64,000 bases of DNA from NCBI GenBank assembly GCA_051453625.1, contig JBOZIK010000001.1, positions 265,667,225-265,731,224 on the forward strand, given 5' to 3'. Made by a program: the position numbers and the translations under genes. A model generated the notes under the pieces. The model was not told where the DNA came from, did not search any database, and saw only the letters and a list, made by a program, of their open reading frames with translations. This stretch comes from Welwitschia mirabilis (taxonomy: Eukaryota > Gnetophyta > Gnetopsida > Welwitschiales). Numbering within the stretch: the stretch's first letter is position 1; every line of letters begins with the position of its first letter. Below, in pieces: positions 47,575 through 60,250 of this stretch.

Positions 47575-50387
47575 ATTCCCTTTCATTGGATTTCACCAAG
47601 ATTCTAGAAAGAGATGATGAGGTCTCTTGTGCTTGGTGATGGAGGTTACTAATGAATGATTATGGTAGTGATCAAGGTTTACTATAAAAAAATGACATTT
47701 AAATACTCATGTTTATTTTAATATTATATTTTTATCTATTAAGCATTATGTCCATCTTATTAGGAGGAAATTCTAATCCTCAAAAATCTCTTTAAACTAA
47801 TACTCTTTCATGGAAATCCTAAGGCTCATAATAAGTGGTTTTTTTAAATTGATTTGATTTTTATTTCTACAATGATTTGAATTAGTAACTTATTTAACAT
47901 ATTCTATAATAATTAGTTAGTATATCCATTATTTTACTAATATAATTTTTTACTTAAGTAGTAAAAACTTTATAATATTTTTATTATGAAAAAAATTAAA
48001 TTTTCAAAATAGAAGCATAGGATAATAACATCATAGCTTATTAATTAATAGGTATAAATTAGTAAAACATTTTTGTAAGTTTAAGATTATGTTATAAATG
48101 TAAAAATGTAAAAATAATAATTTTTATAATGGGTAACTATTTTTTAAAAAATATTTATTAAAATACCTTAGAAAATAGATGCAAAAAATAGTAAGCATGT
48201 AATTTACAATTTTATAATTATATATTAAGATATGTATAAACTTGAGCATCATATGTTAAAATCAAAGTATTTTAAAAATTATAATCATTTTAGTAATGTG
48301 GTAAGACTATAATTTTGGAAAATTTAATAGCCTTTAACCTTAAATGGTAATGTTAGAAATTATAATTTTAGAATTGCAAAATAGTTTAAGTGAGATTCTG
48401 AGGATTATACTATATGTTAAGTTTTTGAAAAACTACTATAATTTCTTCTTCATAATTAATTAATTATTATTTTTTGACTATGATGTCTCCTTAAAGTTCA
48501 AAAATGTTATATTAATGTTTTAAATTATAGAAAAATTATTGCATAAAATTTTATAAGGAATTTGAGTATATCAGATATGTTTCTATCAGTAACTTTAAAT
48601 TAAATTAGATATAAGTAGTATCTTATTTGTAGAAATACCTCTTTTACCTGTTTTCCTTTATCTTACTTCAAATGTGTAGAGTTGTAAGAGTTTTCACCTT
48701 AGTAGTTTACGTAACATAAATAATCTCTAGATTATTGTTCTTTTTATTGACTTATGATATAGCCATATGAATCTTGAATAAAGATTTATATCTTAAAAAT
48801 TATTCTTAAACTATACATTTGTTTATTTAACTTGTTTGCACTAATCCATGAGGATTATCATATGAGTAGGGAAGAATGTTTCTAAGATTGACATAGCTTA
48901 AGGTATGTTTCGGTTTCCTTGAATACATTATTAATATGTGATTTGATACATTTTAATATTTTTATTATTATTAAAAGAAAAATTTTCCTTTGCTCTATTA
49001 GAAAAGAAAAGAATATTTCCTTTATCTACATTTTCATTATTATAATCTTGAAAATGAAGATGTTTTTATATGATTTATTTCTTTTTATGATTATTTCTAT
49101 AAAATAAACCTAATAATGATTAAAATTATTATAACTAGGTAAATAATTCATTAAATATCCATATTAGTTAAATTATATACATGCATTTATGTGATGTATT
49201 CATTAAATAGGACTAAATTAAAATAATTATAATAATATTCATCCCCGCACTTGGATCTCATCACTAAGGTGAGTTGCATTGCACTTTTTTTCTATAAATA
49301 AAACCCTTTTAGAAGTCAATTTCATCACTACTCTTCTATCTTATCTATGTATAAATTTACTCTAACTTAATATCTTGAGACCTTGACATTGATGAATTAT
49401 GTTAGACCATCCAGAGATGTTTTAAGAAAATGGAGGTCATTTGTGAGTATGCATCTATATCACATACCTTTTGTGACCTATATTAGAGGTATATCAAGTA
49501 AAGTAAAAGTGTATGATGTTGAGCTTAGTTATGTTTATATAATTTAAAACCTAAAGTAAAACAAACTCATATCTAAAGGGTGACTAGATATCGAGTTGTA
49601 ATTCCATTAATTGGAGTTGCAACCTCCTATTATATTCATTAGTATTATCCTTGAAATTATCCATGTATGTTTATAATAAGTTTACATCTTCTCAACTATT
49701 CACAAGATGTTTTTATATGATTAAAGATAGGACGAAATGAAGGATACAAACTTATTACATCACTATTTTTATAAATCCAAATAATATAAAAATTAANNNN
49801 NNNNNNNNNNNNNNNNNNNNNNNNNNNNNNNNNNNNNNNNNNNNNNNNNNNNNNNNNNNNNNNNNNNNNNNNNNNNNNNNNNNNNNNNNNNNNNNNAAAA
49901 TCCTATGAAGTTGAGCCCAGAATGTTTATATGGTTTAAAACCTAAAGTAGAACTAATTCATGTCTTAAGGATGACCTGATGTCAAGTTAGATTACCATTA
50001 ACTAGAGCTAAAACCTCATATTATATTGGCTAGGTATTATCCTTAAACTTATCCATGTATTTTTATGATAAGCTTATATCTCCTCAACTTTCTATAAGAT
50101 AAATTTTATGTGATTAAAAAACTAGAAAGAAATGGACAACACAAATTATGACATCACTATTATTTGTAAACCAAAATAATTTAGCAATGAATTATAGGTA
50201 AATATATAATATTAATATCATTTATTTTCCTTAGAATATAGAAATGATAATAAAGGAATAAGTAAAATTTAATCCTAGGTTTTGCTATGTCTATTAGATA
50301 CTAATATTTAAGAAATAAGGAATAGAAAAGGAAAAAAAAGAAATATATATGATGCTTAATTAGGATAAGAGAAGATAGGATGTTAAA
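47575..50387 (+). repeat. Right arm of inverted repeat: chromovirus-type LTR, plus orientation
   Basis: Inverted partner of 43989-46440. It ends GGATGTTAAA immediately before a tRNA-Met-type PBS, so this is a 5' LTR. An internal segment (about 49480-49796) is repeated after the N run (49897-50210). The LTR start could not be placed exactly; homology with the left arm begins around 47575. Confidence 0.75.
49797..49896. other. Assembly gap, 100 N, duplicated flanks
   Basis: Text such as GTTGAGC...ATGTTTATAT...TTTAAAACCTAAAGTA occurs on both sides (49518-49560 and 49911-49948), in the same orientation and diverged. Confidence 0.9.
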
Positions 50388-50390
50388 AAT

Positions 50391-50402
50391 TGGTATTAAA
50401 GC
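50391..50402 (+). promoter_or_regulatory. Chromovirus primer-binding site, initiator tRNA-Met type
   Basis: TGGTATTAAAGC, followed by TCTAGTTTAACTTA, 3 nt after the LTR end. It matches TGGTATCAGAGC except for two transitions. Confidence 0.8.
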
Positions 50403-52444
50403 TCTAGTTTAACTTAAATAATACTTATGTTAAGTACTTATAAATTTAGAAGCATATAACTATTATTATATCTCTAACAACTTTTCTCTTTAATAATCAT
50501 AAATTTAGTTGTAATCATAATAACCTTAATCTTAATAACTATAAAATTAGTTATATCTTTTATAATTTTAAATCATGAGTAAAATCAATTATATTCTTAA
50601 TAATATTAGGTTCTAAGATAAATTTAACTTCTACATAAGCATGAATTTAATTCTATTTTCTAATACTTATCAATTTTATTATACCTATAATTTTTCTACT
50701 TCTTAAATATGTATCTAATTACATCCACATTAATCCTGAAATTTATAACGATAATACTAATGATAATTTTAAAACCTTAATAATCTTAGAAGTTAATTAT
50801 ATTTGAAATATTTACCAAAGTATTCATAAGGTTAACTATAACCCCAGCTCCTAGATGATTATTATGGTAATCATATTTATGATAATTTTAAATCTATAAA
50901 TAAACTAAAAATGGTGATGACTTAAAGCCATTAAAAACTCTGTTACTTTATATCTATAGATAATAATTACTTATAAGAATTAAATTTATCATAAGAATTT
51001 AGGATAATGACCTTATATGATTTCTTAAAGAGATTAATCTTTTACAAAGAATATAAATATATAAATAATACTTTATAATTAAATACCCTTAGACATAATC
51101 AAATCTTCAATCAATCGTATGATTACATAACTTTAAAGTGAAAACCCATATTCATAACTTATAAACCTTATTTATTAAAAATAAAGAAATGGGATAAATT
51201 TGATTATGTGTTTTAAGATATAAATAAGGATCCATAACCTCATAATAATAACCATGTCCTTCCTAAAGTTATAAAAATACTTCCAATTTTAACCTTTAAT
51301 AATATCTATCCTATTTCCAAATGTAATCTCATAAAAATTTTCCATTTTTTTAGATGCCTCATTATTATCACTTAAATGTTGAGGCCACATTAGTTGCACT
51401 AGGTAATTAATATTAAGAGATTTACAAGAAAGTCAACAACTTAATGATTGAAATCAACCCTCATTCAACCTTAATCTAGAAGTAATGATGAATACCTTTA
51501 TGTAGTTCCTANNNNNNNNNNNNNNNNNNNNNNNNNNNNNNNNNNNNNNNNNNNNNNNNNNNNNNNNNNNNNNNNNNNNNNNNNNNNNNNNNNNNNNNNN
51601 NNNNNNNNNNNNNNNNNNNNNNNNNNNNNNNNNNNNNNNNNNNNNNNNNNNNNNNNNNNNNNNNNNNNNNNNNNNNNNNNNNNNNNNNNNNNNNNNNNNN
51701 NNNNNNNNNNNNNNNNNNNNNNNNNNNNNNNNNNNNNNNNNNNNNNNNNNNNNNNNNNNNNNNNNNNNNNNNNNNNNNNNNNNNNNNNNNNNNNNNNNNN
51801 NNNNNNNNNNNNNNNNNNNNNNNNNNNNNNNNNNNNNNNNNNNNNNNNNNNNNNNNNNNNNNNNNNNNNNNNNNNNNNNNNNNNNNNNNNNNNNNNNNNN
51901 NNNNNNNNNNNNNNNNNNNNNNNNNNNNNNNNNNNNNNNNNNNNNNNNNNNNNNNNNNNNNNNNNNNNNNNNNNNNNNNNNNNNNNNNNNNNNNNNNNNN
52001 NNNNNNNNNNNNNNNNNNNNNNNNNNNNNNNNNNNNNNNNNNNNNNNNNNNNNNNNNNNNNNNNNNNNNNNNNNNNNNNNNNNNNCAAATATTTATTAAT
52101 CTAAATCCACCAAAATTTTTAGGTGGTTCAAATCCTTCCAAAGTAAAAGCATGATTGAGTGATGTTGAAAAGATTATAGGTATCCTTATAATGTTATGAA
52201 TATGAAAACAAAAGTGACTAAGTTAAAATATCTAAAAATTTTATAAAGGAAATTTGAATACATATTTAAGAAGAGGTATATCATTAATTTCTATATTCAC
52301 TAAAAGGTTTCAAAATTATATAAACTAAGATAAGTCCATAGTGTAACCATAGCATCTCATGAGTGTAAATTTTTAGAAATATTAAGATTTATATCATATA
52401 TACATTTAGATAAAGAATTTAAAGAAAATTTCTTTATTGATATT
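50403..52444 (+). pseudogene. Chromovirus leader and gag remnant, with a 574-N gap
   Basis: Starts directly after the PBS. Most of gag lies in the 574-N run 51512-52085; the long open frames that appear across it are artefacts of the N run. After the gap, 52086-52200 (plus) reads INLNPPKFLGGSNPSK followed by LSDVEKIIG, the typical start of the chromovirus gag core, with TGA where the conserved Trp before LSDVEK is expected. The segment 50403-51511 has no clear frame. The element is cut off at 52445 by Athila-like LTR sequence. Confidence 0.7.
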
Positions 52445-52522
52445 TATTGAACTATCAAATTATATGTATTTGATAGGGTATTTTGAGTAGTTTTGCAAGA
52501 TACTAGATAGGTTTACGCTGAG
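52445..52522 (+). repeat. Forward Athila-like LTR start, interrupted by E3
   Basis: ATATGTATTTGATAGG, then TATTTTGAGTAGTTTTGCA, then AGATAGGTTT follow the first ~78 bp of the E1 LTRs (689-765, 11587-11665) in the plus orientation. It ends exactly where the reversed E3 LTR begins. No polypurine tract precedes it, so it is probably a 5' LTR start or a solo LTR. Its remainder would lie beyond the window, on the far side of E3. Confidence 0.75.
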
Positions 52523-53657
52523 TGTTATAATGAATATTTGTGTAAACATTATGCTCCTAAGAAAATCTTATCATTCACAAATAAATATAGATTTCACATA
52601 ATACAACATACTAATATAGATCGGAGTGGACTCAAATTTCATAATATGTCAAAGGCCAAGGCTATAAGAAATAGAATTAATTTTAAGAAGAAAAACTTAC
52701 ATATTATAGTAACAGAAATATAATCCAATGTAGAAAATTACAATATAAGCACACTAATGAAAAGTTAATCTAGGAAAGAAAAAAACAATGCACATTAACT
52801 AATAATGCTCAACCTTGACAAAGGTTACTCTCATAACCTATATCACTTAAAACATTATCACAAAATTAGAAGTAACATAAATTATAAGGGATACGTAACA
52901 TGATATACATAGGAAAATAGAAAAGAGTTCTTCGTATTAATCTCAAATCAACATTTGTATTATAAAGTAGTCACACCTCAATGGAGGAAGCATAATCCAA
53001 CACCAAGAAAGACATCTTTCTATAACTACAATGGATGGATCTTTGACCCTTGAATATCTTTTCATAAGAATTTTCTTTACAAGTAAAGACAAGTAGGAGT
53101 TAAGGGAAAAATTGATACTTATTAACAAACAAACTCACAAATAAGAAATAAGATAAACAGACACAGGCATAACCCTAATGACTGCATAAGAGAAACAGAG
53201 ATAAATGGAAAAATTTAGGTAAAGTTCAATCTGAGTACTATAATAGTTATCATCTTACTAGTCATTCGGATGATACAGGTAAGGATGCCATCTTATAAGA
53301 ATTCCATGTCATTTTTCAAATTGATTATAATCAGCATTTTCATTGGTTTTAATTATTCTATCATTCATACAGTCATCTGAATGATGAGTTGGATAATAAG
53401 ATTTTTAAAAATGTCCATCTAATGCATTAGCCTTAATATTTATAGGAAGTTTACTTCAAAATAGAAAATATTGTAAATTTCTTTAAATGTTGTAAAATGT
53501 TTTAAAGATTACATGCTTTTGTATCTTTCATCTAAGATATTCATTATCATAGTAATATCAGATATTCATTATCATAGAAATTTAGTATAGCTTATTTAAT
53601 ATCCTATAAAACTACTTGAAATATCCTATAAAATACATTAAAGTTGGCAATGCAACA
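52523..53657 (-). repeat. E3 3' LTR
   Basis: 1135 bp. Left edge TGTTATAATGAATATTTGTG, right edge GTTGGCAATGCAACA, the exact reverse of TGTTGCATTGCCAAC. It carries TCATCTGAATGA at 53373-53384. The reversed block AACCTTGACAAAGGTTACTC near 52812 matches E1 1495-1530 in reverse. Confidence 0.9.
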
Positions 53658-53674
53658 TAGCCTCCCACTTAGCC
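53658..53674 (-). promoter_or_regulatory. E3 polypurine tract
   Basis: The minus strand reads GGCTAAGTGGGAGGCTA before the LTR, nearly identical to GGCTAAGTGGGGGCCTA of E1. Confidence 0.85.
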
Positions 53675-56600
53675 TTGTCACTTCCTTATAAAACTAAGCT
53701 ATAAATCATGATTATAAACCAACTTGTCCAATAATTTAAAAAACTAAGTTATTAAAGTATTATCTTAGAAAATTTTTTAGAAATTTTAGAAATACAAAAT
53801 AAATTATAAAAAATTAGAAAACTAAACTTTTTACCTAACTAAGTGACTAGTCATACCATTATCTGGGTCATCATCTGAATGATAATGAGGATGACAGGTA
53901 TAAAAAATGGTTCTTGAAAAACAAAAAAATGTGATAGAATTTTTTAGATAATTAATCATTAGATATATTAATAATTAAAATATTCTTACTAAAATGTATA
54001 GTAAATAACGAAAAAATCATAGAAAATATAATCAATCCTCATTATAACAGTGAAAAGAAAGAGAAGCATGAAAAATCAAGTAAAGTACACCATGATGAAA
54101 ATTAAAAATAATGATGTGTATATATAATTATGAGTTTTAATACAAATATGTATGAAAGGAAAGATACAAAATATAACAAAATAATTTCCCTTAATATCGC
54201 GTAACAAACTCTTTATGTGTAGTAGGCTCAGGTGTAAAAGTAGAAGATGGAAAATCATCAGGGTTAGCAAGGAAATGAAGATTCAATGATGTGGAAATGG
54301 GGTGAACTATCTCATACTCTTGAACATGAATATCCTCAGGAAGTTTTACTATAGCACTTGCTATATGAATATGACACACTGACGCACGTCAACTATTTAC
54401 TCCTTAGAGTGCTAAACTCTTCTCTTAACTGTTTAGATCCTCTGCTCTAATGTTTGAGTTCTTTGATCTAATGTTTAGATCCTCTGATATAATGCCTAGA
54501 TACCATGATCAATGAAAACCCTTATGGTATCATAGGTCTCTACTAGGAGGGCCTAGATCTACTCAAGTATAACTCTAATCATAGGTCTCTATACCTAAGG
54601 TCCCTCTGCCTCTTCTGGTATCTGTATGTCCATGTCCTACAGATAGTAAGTTGAAGTCTAAATGTGTGAAAATCAATGCTTACCCATGGAATCTCATATT
54701 CCAAATTTTTAAAATAAAGCTAAGAAAAGATATGGGTACTTTAGATTCTATAATTATTATTCCTCTATCATTGATCTAAGTCTCCTTCATATAAATATCG
54801 ATAAATCCATTTGCTTCCTTGCCTAAAAGCTACTAAGATTTATAGATATGTGACCATTATGTGACTATTATAAAATAAATGGATAATGTTTTGGATTGTC
54901 CCTCTATGTAAAACTCTATATGTGGGGGTTAACTAAGTAATAAGGACTTATTACCTATTTAGTATCAAATTTGTTAGACTATCCAATGCTATGTGTGATG
55001 CTTCTCTGTCCCTCTAGCCAAATGAATATGTAAACTTCCAACACCACCTAAATCTATCACTACTGTAATGTAATATTAAATTTTAGCTATCTCGTGATCC
55101 CTTATAGAGGTTATGATCATGTTAACAAGGTGATCATAAGAGCTTAAACATCACTTACAAGCATAGTATCATAAAATTCCGTAGTCTTTAACACTTAATA
55201 TGTTTCTCATGCATCCAAGATCCATCGAAGTTCAATATCTGAGATCCTCTAAGTAACCTTGGGCTCCATTCAGCTCATAAAATCTCCAAAATAATGCTTA
55301 ACATGGATAGTGTCTATCTAAATAGTTAATAATCGTCCATGTTAAAGTGGAGGATCCAAAAGCTCTATACACTTAACATTTAATGGCATTAAAAGACCCA
55401 CCTCTTATTATATAACTTTGATCTCAACCTCAGCATATCTACCTCTACATGTACGAGGCCTACTCAGTCAAAAATACATAAAAATGTTATGTGAGACTGG
55501 ATAGACAAGATAAATACATCGCATGAATGCCCAATAATGATCTCAAAAATTGATAAAAATAATGAAAATACATCCTAATCCTATAAAAAGTATCAATATT
55601 TTCTATATTACCTAGTTGTGAGAATAAAGTTGTGAAATGCTTAAAAAATGAGAAAATAGTTTTTTTACTTGGGTCCCATATAAGGTAAAAATTTGAAGTG
55701 CTCAAATAAAAAATATAATCTAGTAGAATCATAAAAAACATTGAACTAATAAATTTACCCTAAAAGACCACTACATTTTGATTTATAATTTTAAGAAATC
55801 AAATGTAGAAGATAAAAATATAAAGATTTCTTGGCGAGTACATGATTAATAAAAACTTTTAAAATACAAAGTGAAAATCAAATCTGTAAGTTCCAAATTG
55901 AAGAGTGTGAGAAAATAATCAATATACATAACAACTACATGTCAAAAGGCTAAAAAAGAGAATAAAAATTTCTTAAAAATGAGCAAGGAAAAAAATACCA
56001 CATTTTGAGAAATTCATAAAAATATTGTAAATCTAAAAGCGAATCTCACTGGGATAAAATCCAAAGTGATGACAGGGATTAGGGAAGCTGTCATCTCTCA
56101 AAGGAATCATGAAAATGATAATAAAATGAATAAAAATTAGAAAAAATAATTTGGACCACAATTTTATCACTCTATCATTTGGTTGCATCATTTAGATGAT
56201 AGCCCTGAGATAACTCTAAAACTAAATCAAAGTGTCATCTACCTATATCATCTTGATGACCAAGTGAATGATGGAATTTTTTATTTTTTTAAAAAATAAA
56301 CATGTCAATTAAGTTAGGCTTAGATATAATAATGAAGGTATCAGAATTTATCCAAAAAGTTGGAAAAATGGGGAATGATAAGGAATCATGAAAAACTAAG
56401 ATAAAGTAAAAAACTCAAAACAAATGAAAAACTATGGCTAATGAAGACATACTAACTAGGCTAAAACTTGACAATGAAAACTAAATGAATGTGTCCGATC
56501 TTAAAAAAAAAACAAGACAAAGTGTAGAACTTCAAAAGATATAAGGAATCTCATAAAAATTATGAAGCATAAAAGATTTTCTATTTAATTCTAATGCTAA

Positions 56601-57620
56601 AACTGATATTGCATGAATGAATAGAAAATAAATTACTAAATGATTAGGTCCTATGTAAAGATGAGAAAATGCAAAAATGTCTTTAAAATAACAAACTAAA
56701 AGAACTAAAGAAAATAAAAATAAAAATAGACATAAGGAATATGAATAAGATTGCCTATCTATTCTAAATTTTAACCTAGCAGACCCCCAAGAAAGATATT
56801 ATAAAGTCACTTAAGTAAAAATGCAATAAAATGTATAAAATCCATAAAGTTTTACTTAAAAAGGCAATGATTATAATGGTACAAAAAAATTTAAGTTCTT
56901 AGAATAATGAATGATAAGATCAAAAGCTAATAAAAAATGAACTCACTTGTCCACACCCCAAAAGCACATCTAAATCCTCAAAAGTGAAACGATCATATGG
57001 AAATGCTAAAAGTCTAGAAAATAAGTAATGCCTCTAATGATACCAGGAACACCATTGATTTCATAGCCTTAAAGTTTATTACAACTTTTCTATAATAAGT
57101 GGAGGGCAACCACAATCAGAAAAGTAAGGACCCATGAAGCATGGCTAACTAACTCCCTAGTGGAGTTCCTATAGCTACCAAAATTGCCAAAGATTCCTCT
57201 TAGAAGAATTTATCCTAATGCAGTAGGACATCATAGCAACCATGTTTTTTTTTAAGCACATATACATATCATGGTTATTATTTATTTTTCCCTTTTTTTT
57301 TTAAAGATAATTCTCATGTGATGATACACTCTAAAGACAAAGACTAATAAGTGAGATGTAAGATAGAAAAGAACACTCTTAAACAACCAAAGGACTTATA
57401 CCATTGAAAAAAAATCATAAAAAGTAAGGAATCTTCCTTTAAGGTGAAGTTAATAGATATGGAAATGTCTCTAGATTGGATGATTCTAATCTTGTCACTT
57501 TAAAATGCCTAAGTACTAATACTAGTTATGGAAACTCCATAAAGAAATATACAAGTAAAGTTTAAAACATGATCAAGTGATATGATAACATCCATTAAAG
57601 GAATAAGTTAAGAAATAATT
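53675..57620 (-). other. E3 long 3' region, possible decayed extra ORF
   Basis: Nearly 4 kb between PPT and integrase, longer than in E1. Only short frames are open (54191-54379 minus, 62 codons; 55487-55741 minus, 84 codons), with no recognised domain. The stretch 54900-55450 has fairly normal base composition and could be a dead ORF like the extra ORF of Athila-type elements. Decayed palindromes occur at 53871-53882, 56188-56199 and 56248-56259. Confidence 0.45.
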
Positions 57621-58880
57621 TAGATAATGATAGAGTGGAAGTCCTCCTCATTAAGGGGAACCTTCAAAACAAGTGCTTCTATCATGTTTAAAGTTTTATC
57701 AAAAGATTATTCATATAGTTTCAACCTTTACTTATTAAATTTATAAATATCCTTAGTTTCTAAGTAAAAAAGTATTAATAGAGTTATTATAATGTACTTT
57801 TTCTATAAGGCAAGAATCTAACCATTTATAAGTCAACTTGTTATTCAAAATATGTACTCTAGTATTATATAAAAGAATAAGTTAAACAAGTTTAAACTTT
57901 TTATGAAGTAAGTTTCTATAATGTAAGTTTCTATAATGTTTAAACTTCGATTTCGATTTGTGGATTAATTAACAATGTGCAAAATGAGTTTAATTTTTAT
58001 CAATGTGGTCTAATTAGGTTAATCTATGTTTAATATTTTCATGAAGGTCTATAAGATTTGGTTTATGAGAAGTATAATAAGAGTTATAACACTCATCAAT
58101 AGATAAAATGTAAACTTTTCCATACACAAGTTCATAAGATCAAAAAATCATGATAATTATGCCAAGTAGTATAGTAAACCTAAAGAACATTATTAATATT
58201 AGAAGCTTAAAAATTATTATTAATTAAAAACATGTTCTTGTAATATTTTCTTAATTTTTCTATTCGCATTTTCAACTTGACCATTGATCTGAGGATGATA
58301 AGTGTAAGCTACTCTATGTTTTATTCTAATGGGCGAAAGAAGTTTTTTAAAAATTTAATTTATAAAATAAGTTCTTTAATTCCTAATGATAATCCTTAAA
58401 AAATCAAATTATTATAAACTATTAACTCTAAGAAAAGTACAAATAGTTAGAACATCATTTAAATAAGTAGGAATAGCTTTAACCCATTTAATAAGATGAG
58501 ATACAACTACTAAAATGTAATCTTTATCATTAGAAGATGGTTGGATAAGGGCTATAAAATCAATTCCCTAATAATCAAAAGGTTCACATTCAAAAATAGG
58601 TTTAAGGGGAATTTTTTAAGTAACAGTAAGTCTACCATAACATTGACAAGCATCACATCTTCTAATAAAATCAAAAGAATCCTAAAAAATAGTAGGCTAA
58701 TAAAAACTAGAGTAAAGAATTTTCATAGCTATTTTCTATCCACTAAAATGACCCTCACAACTACTAAGATGATAAAGATGAAGGATATTAAATTTTTCCC
58801 AATTAGGCATACATTTTTGCATAATTTATTCTTTACACCTATGATATAGAAGTGGCTCTATCCACCTATAGTTACTTGTT
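57621..58880 (-). pseudogene. E3 integrase remnant, catalytic Glu retained
   Basis: The region 58310-58250 (minus) reads AYTYHPQINGQVENANRKI. The catalytic Glu codon is at 58271-58273, unlike Lys in E1 and Asp in E2. The zinc-binding and first-Asp regions lie at about 58880-58500 with frame breaks. The C-terminal tail ends near 57640 with sequence matching E1 9960-10000. Confidence 0.8.
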
Positions 58881-58905
58881 TTATGAAGAAAGAATTTGCA
58901 TTTGA

Positions 58906-59520
58906 TTATAAGTCCAATGTTATGGTGTTTTTATGGTAATTAATAATATTAGCATATAAAGAAGGAGAATAAGTAGAAAATATAGCAAAATGTTGTTCAT
59001 CCAAAAAAGAACCATCAATAATAGAATCATCAAGAGAATAAAAAAGACAAGACAAATGATCAATAATACAATTATGCTTTTCTACTTTATCAATGATGGT
59101 CAAGTTAAATTCTTGCATGAGGAGGATCTATCTAATCAATCTAACACACAAATATTTCTTAGTCATAAGGTAACGAATCATAACATAGTTAATATAAACA
59201 TTTATATAAAATTTTAAAAGATAATGCCTAAGCATATCAAGAAAAAAGATAATGACTAACATTTCCTGCTCTATAGCAGTGTAATTGATTTGAGTTCTAG
59301 ACAAAATTTTACTATGATAAGATATAAAAATAATTTTTATATTTTTGATAAAGTACCCCATCTACAGTAAAATTACTTACATCAAAATCCTTTTTCTAAT
59401 TGGGTCTTATTATAATAAGAGCACAAGAAAGTTTACATTCAAGTCTATCAAAAGTAAGCTGATAAGATTCATTTCATTTAAATTTAGCTTTTTTTTTTCT
59501 AGTAACAAGTGAAGGAATTT
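58906..59520 (-). pseudogene. E3 RNase H remnant
   Basis: Open at 59128-59361 (77 codons): ISYHSKILSRTQINYTAIEQ, LVIIFFLDMLRHYLLKF. Also open at 58906-59118 (70 codons): MQEFNLTIIDKVEKHNCIID and HLSCLF. Both match the E1 RNase H to integrase transition. The catalytic Asp block upstream is degraded. Confidence 0.8.
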
Positions 59521-59589
59521 ATAAATGTTTGCATAATCTTAAATAAACTAATAATAAAAACAAAAATGACTAAGAAAGGAACTAACTTA

Positions 59590-60250
59590 TTTAACATTTA
59601 TTAGAGAGTTAGGTTTTGAATGATATCAACTTTTCCAAGGTCCATTCTAATCCCTTCTTTCAAAATATGATGAAATACAATAATTCCACTTTTAACTAAA
59701 AATAAATTTTTCTTCCAACTTAAACATAGGCCATTAGAAATGCATCTACCAAGGGCTTTCTCTAATCTTTTTAAGATTTGTTCAAAATTTTTAGTATAAA
59801 TAGAGAATTCATCCATAAAAATTTCTATCCAATCCTTTAACATTTTAAAAAAAATACCATCATAACATGTTGAAAAGTACCAGGAGCATTACAAAATCCA
59901 CAAGGCATGCATTGAAAAGAAAAGGTACCAAAAGGAAAAGTAAAATTAGTTTTAGCCTAACCCTCACTAGGTATGCAAACCTGATTATAATCACTATATT
60001 CCTTAAGAAAATAATAAAAAGGATGTCCTTATATTCTATCAAGTATTTAGTAAAGAAAGACAAATGACAATAATATTTTTTGATTACTTCATTTAATTTT
60101 CTAAAATTAATGCACATCCTCCATTTCTCATCTTTCTTAGGTACTATCATCAAAGGGCTAACCCACTTAGTATCAGCTATGGCATAAATGATTTTAGCAT
60201 CCACTGATTTTATGATTTCATCTTTAACAACATGCTTAAGAACTAGATCA
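59590..60250 (-). pseudogene. E3 reverse transcriptase remnant
   Basis: Open at 59860-60204 (114 codons, shifting frame part-way): IADTKWVSPLMIVPKKDEKW, CINFRKLNE, so the Trp lost in E1 is kept here. Open at 59601-59843 (80 codons): IEIFMDEFSIY, catalytic box FMDE at 59808-59819 with the second Asp changed to Glu, then NGLCLSWKKNLF. The frame shift near 59990-60060 separates the halves. Confidence 0.85.

Noticed and set aside
48919-49107. 62-codon hydrophobic frame
   Set aside because: Lies in an LTR and is a product of T-rich sequence.
51498-52141. Open frames of about 200 codons on the minus strand
   Set aside because: They consist almost wholly of the 574-N gap; only a few real codons are present.
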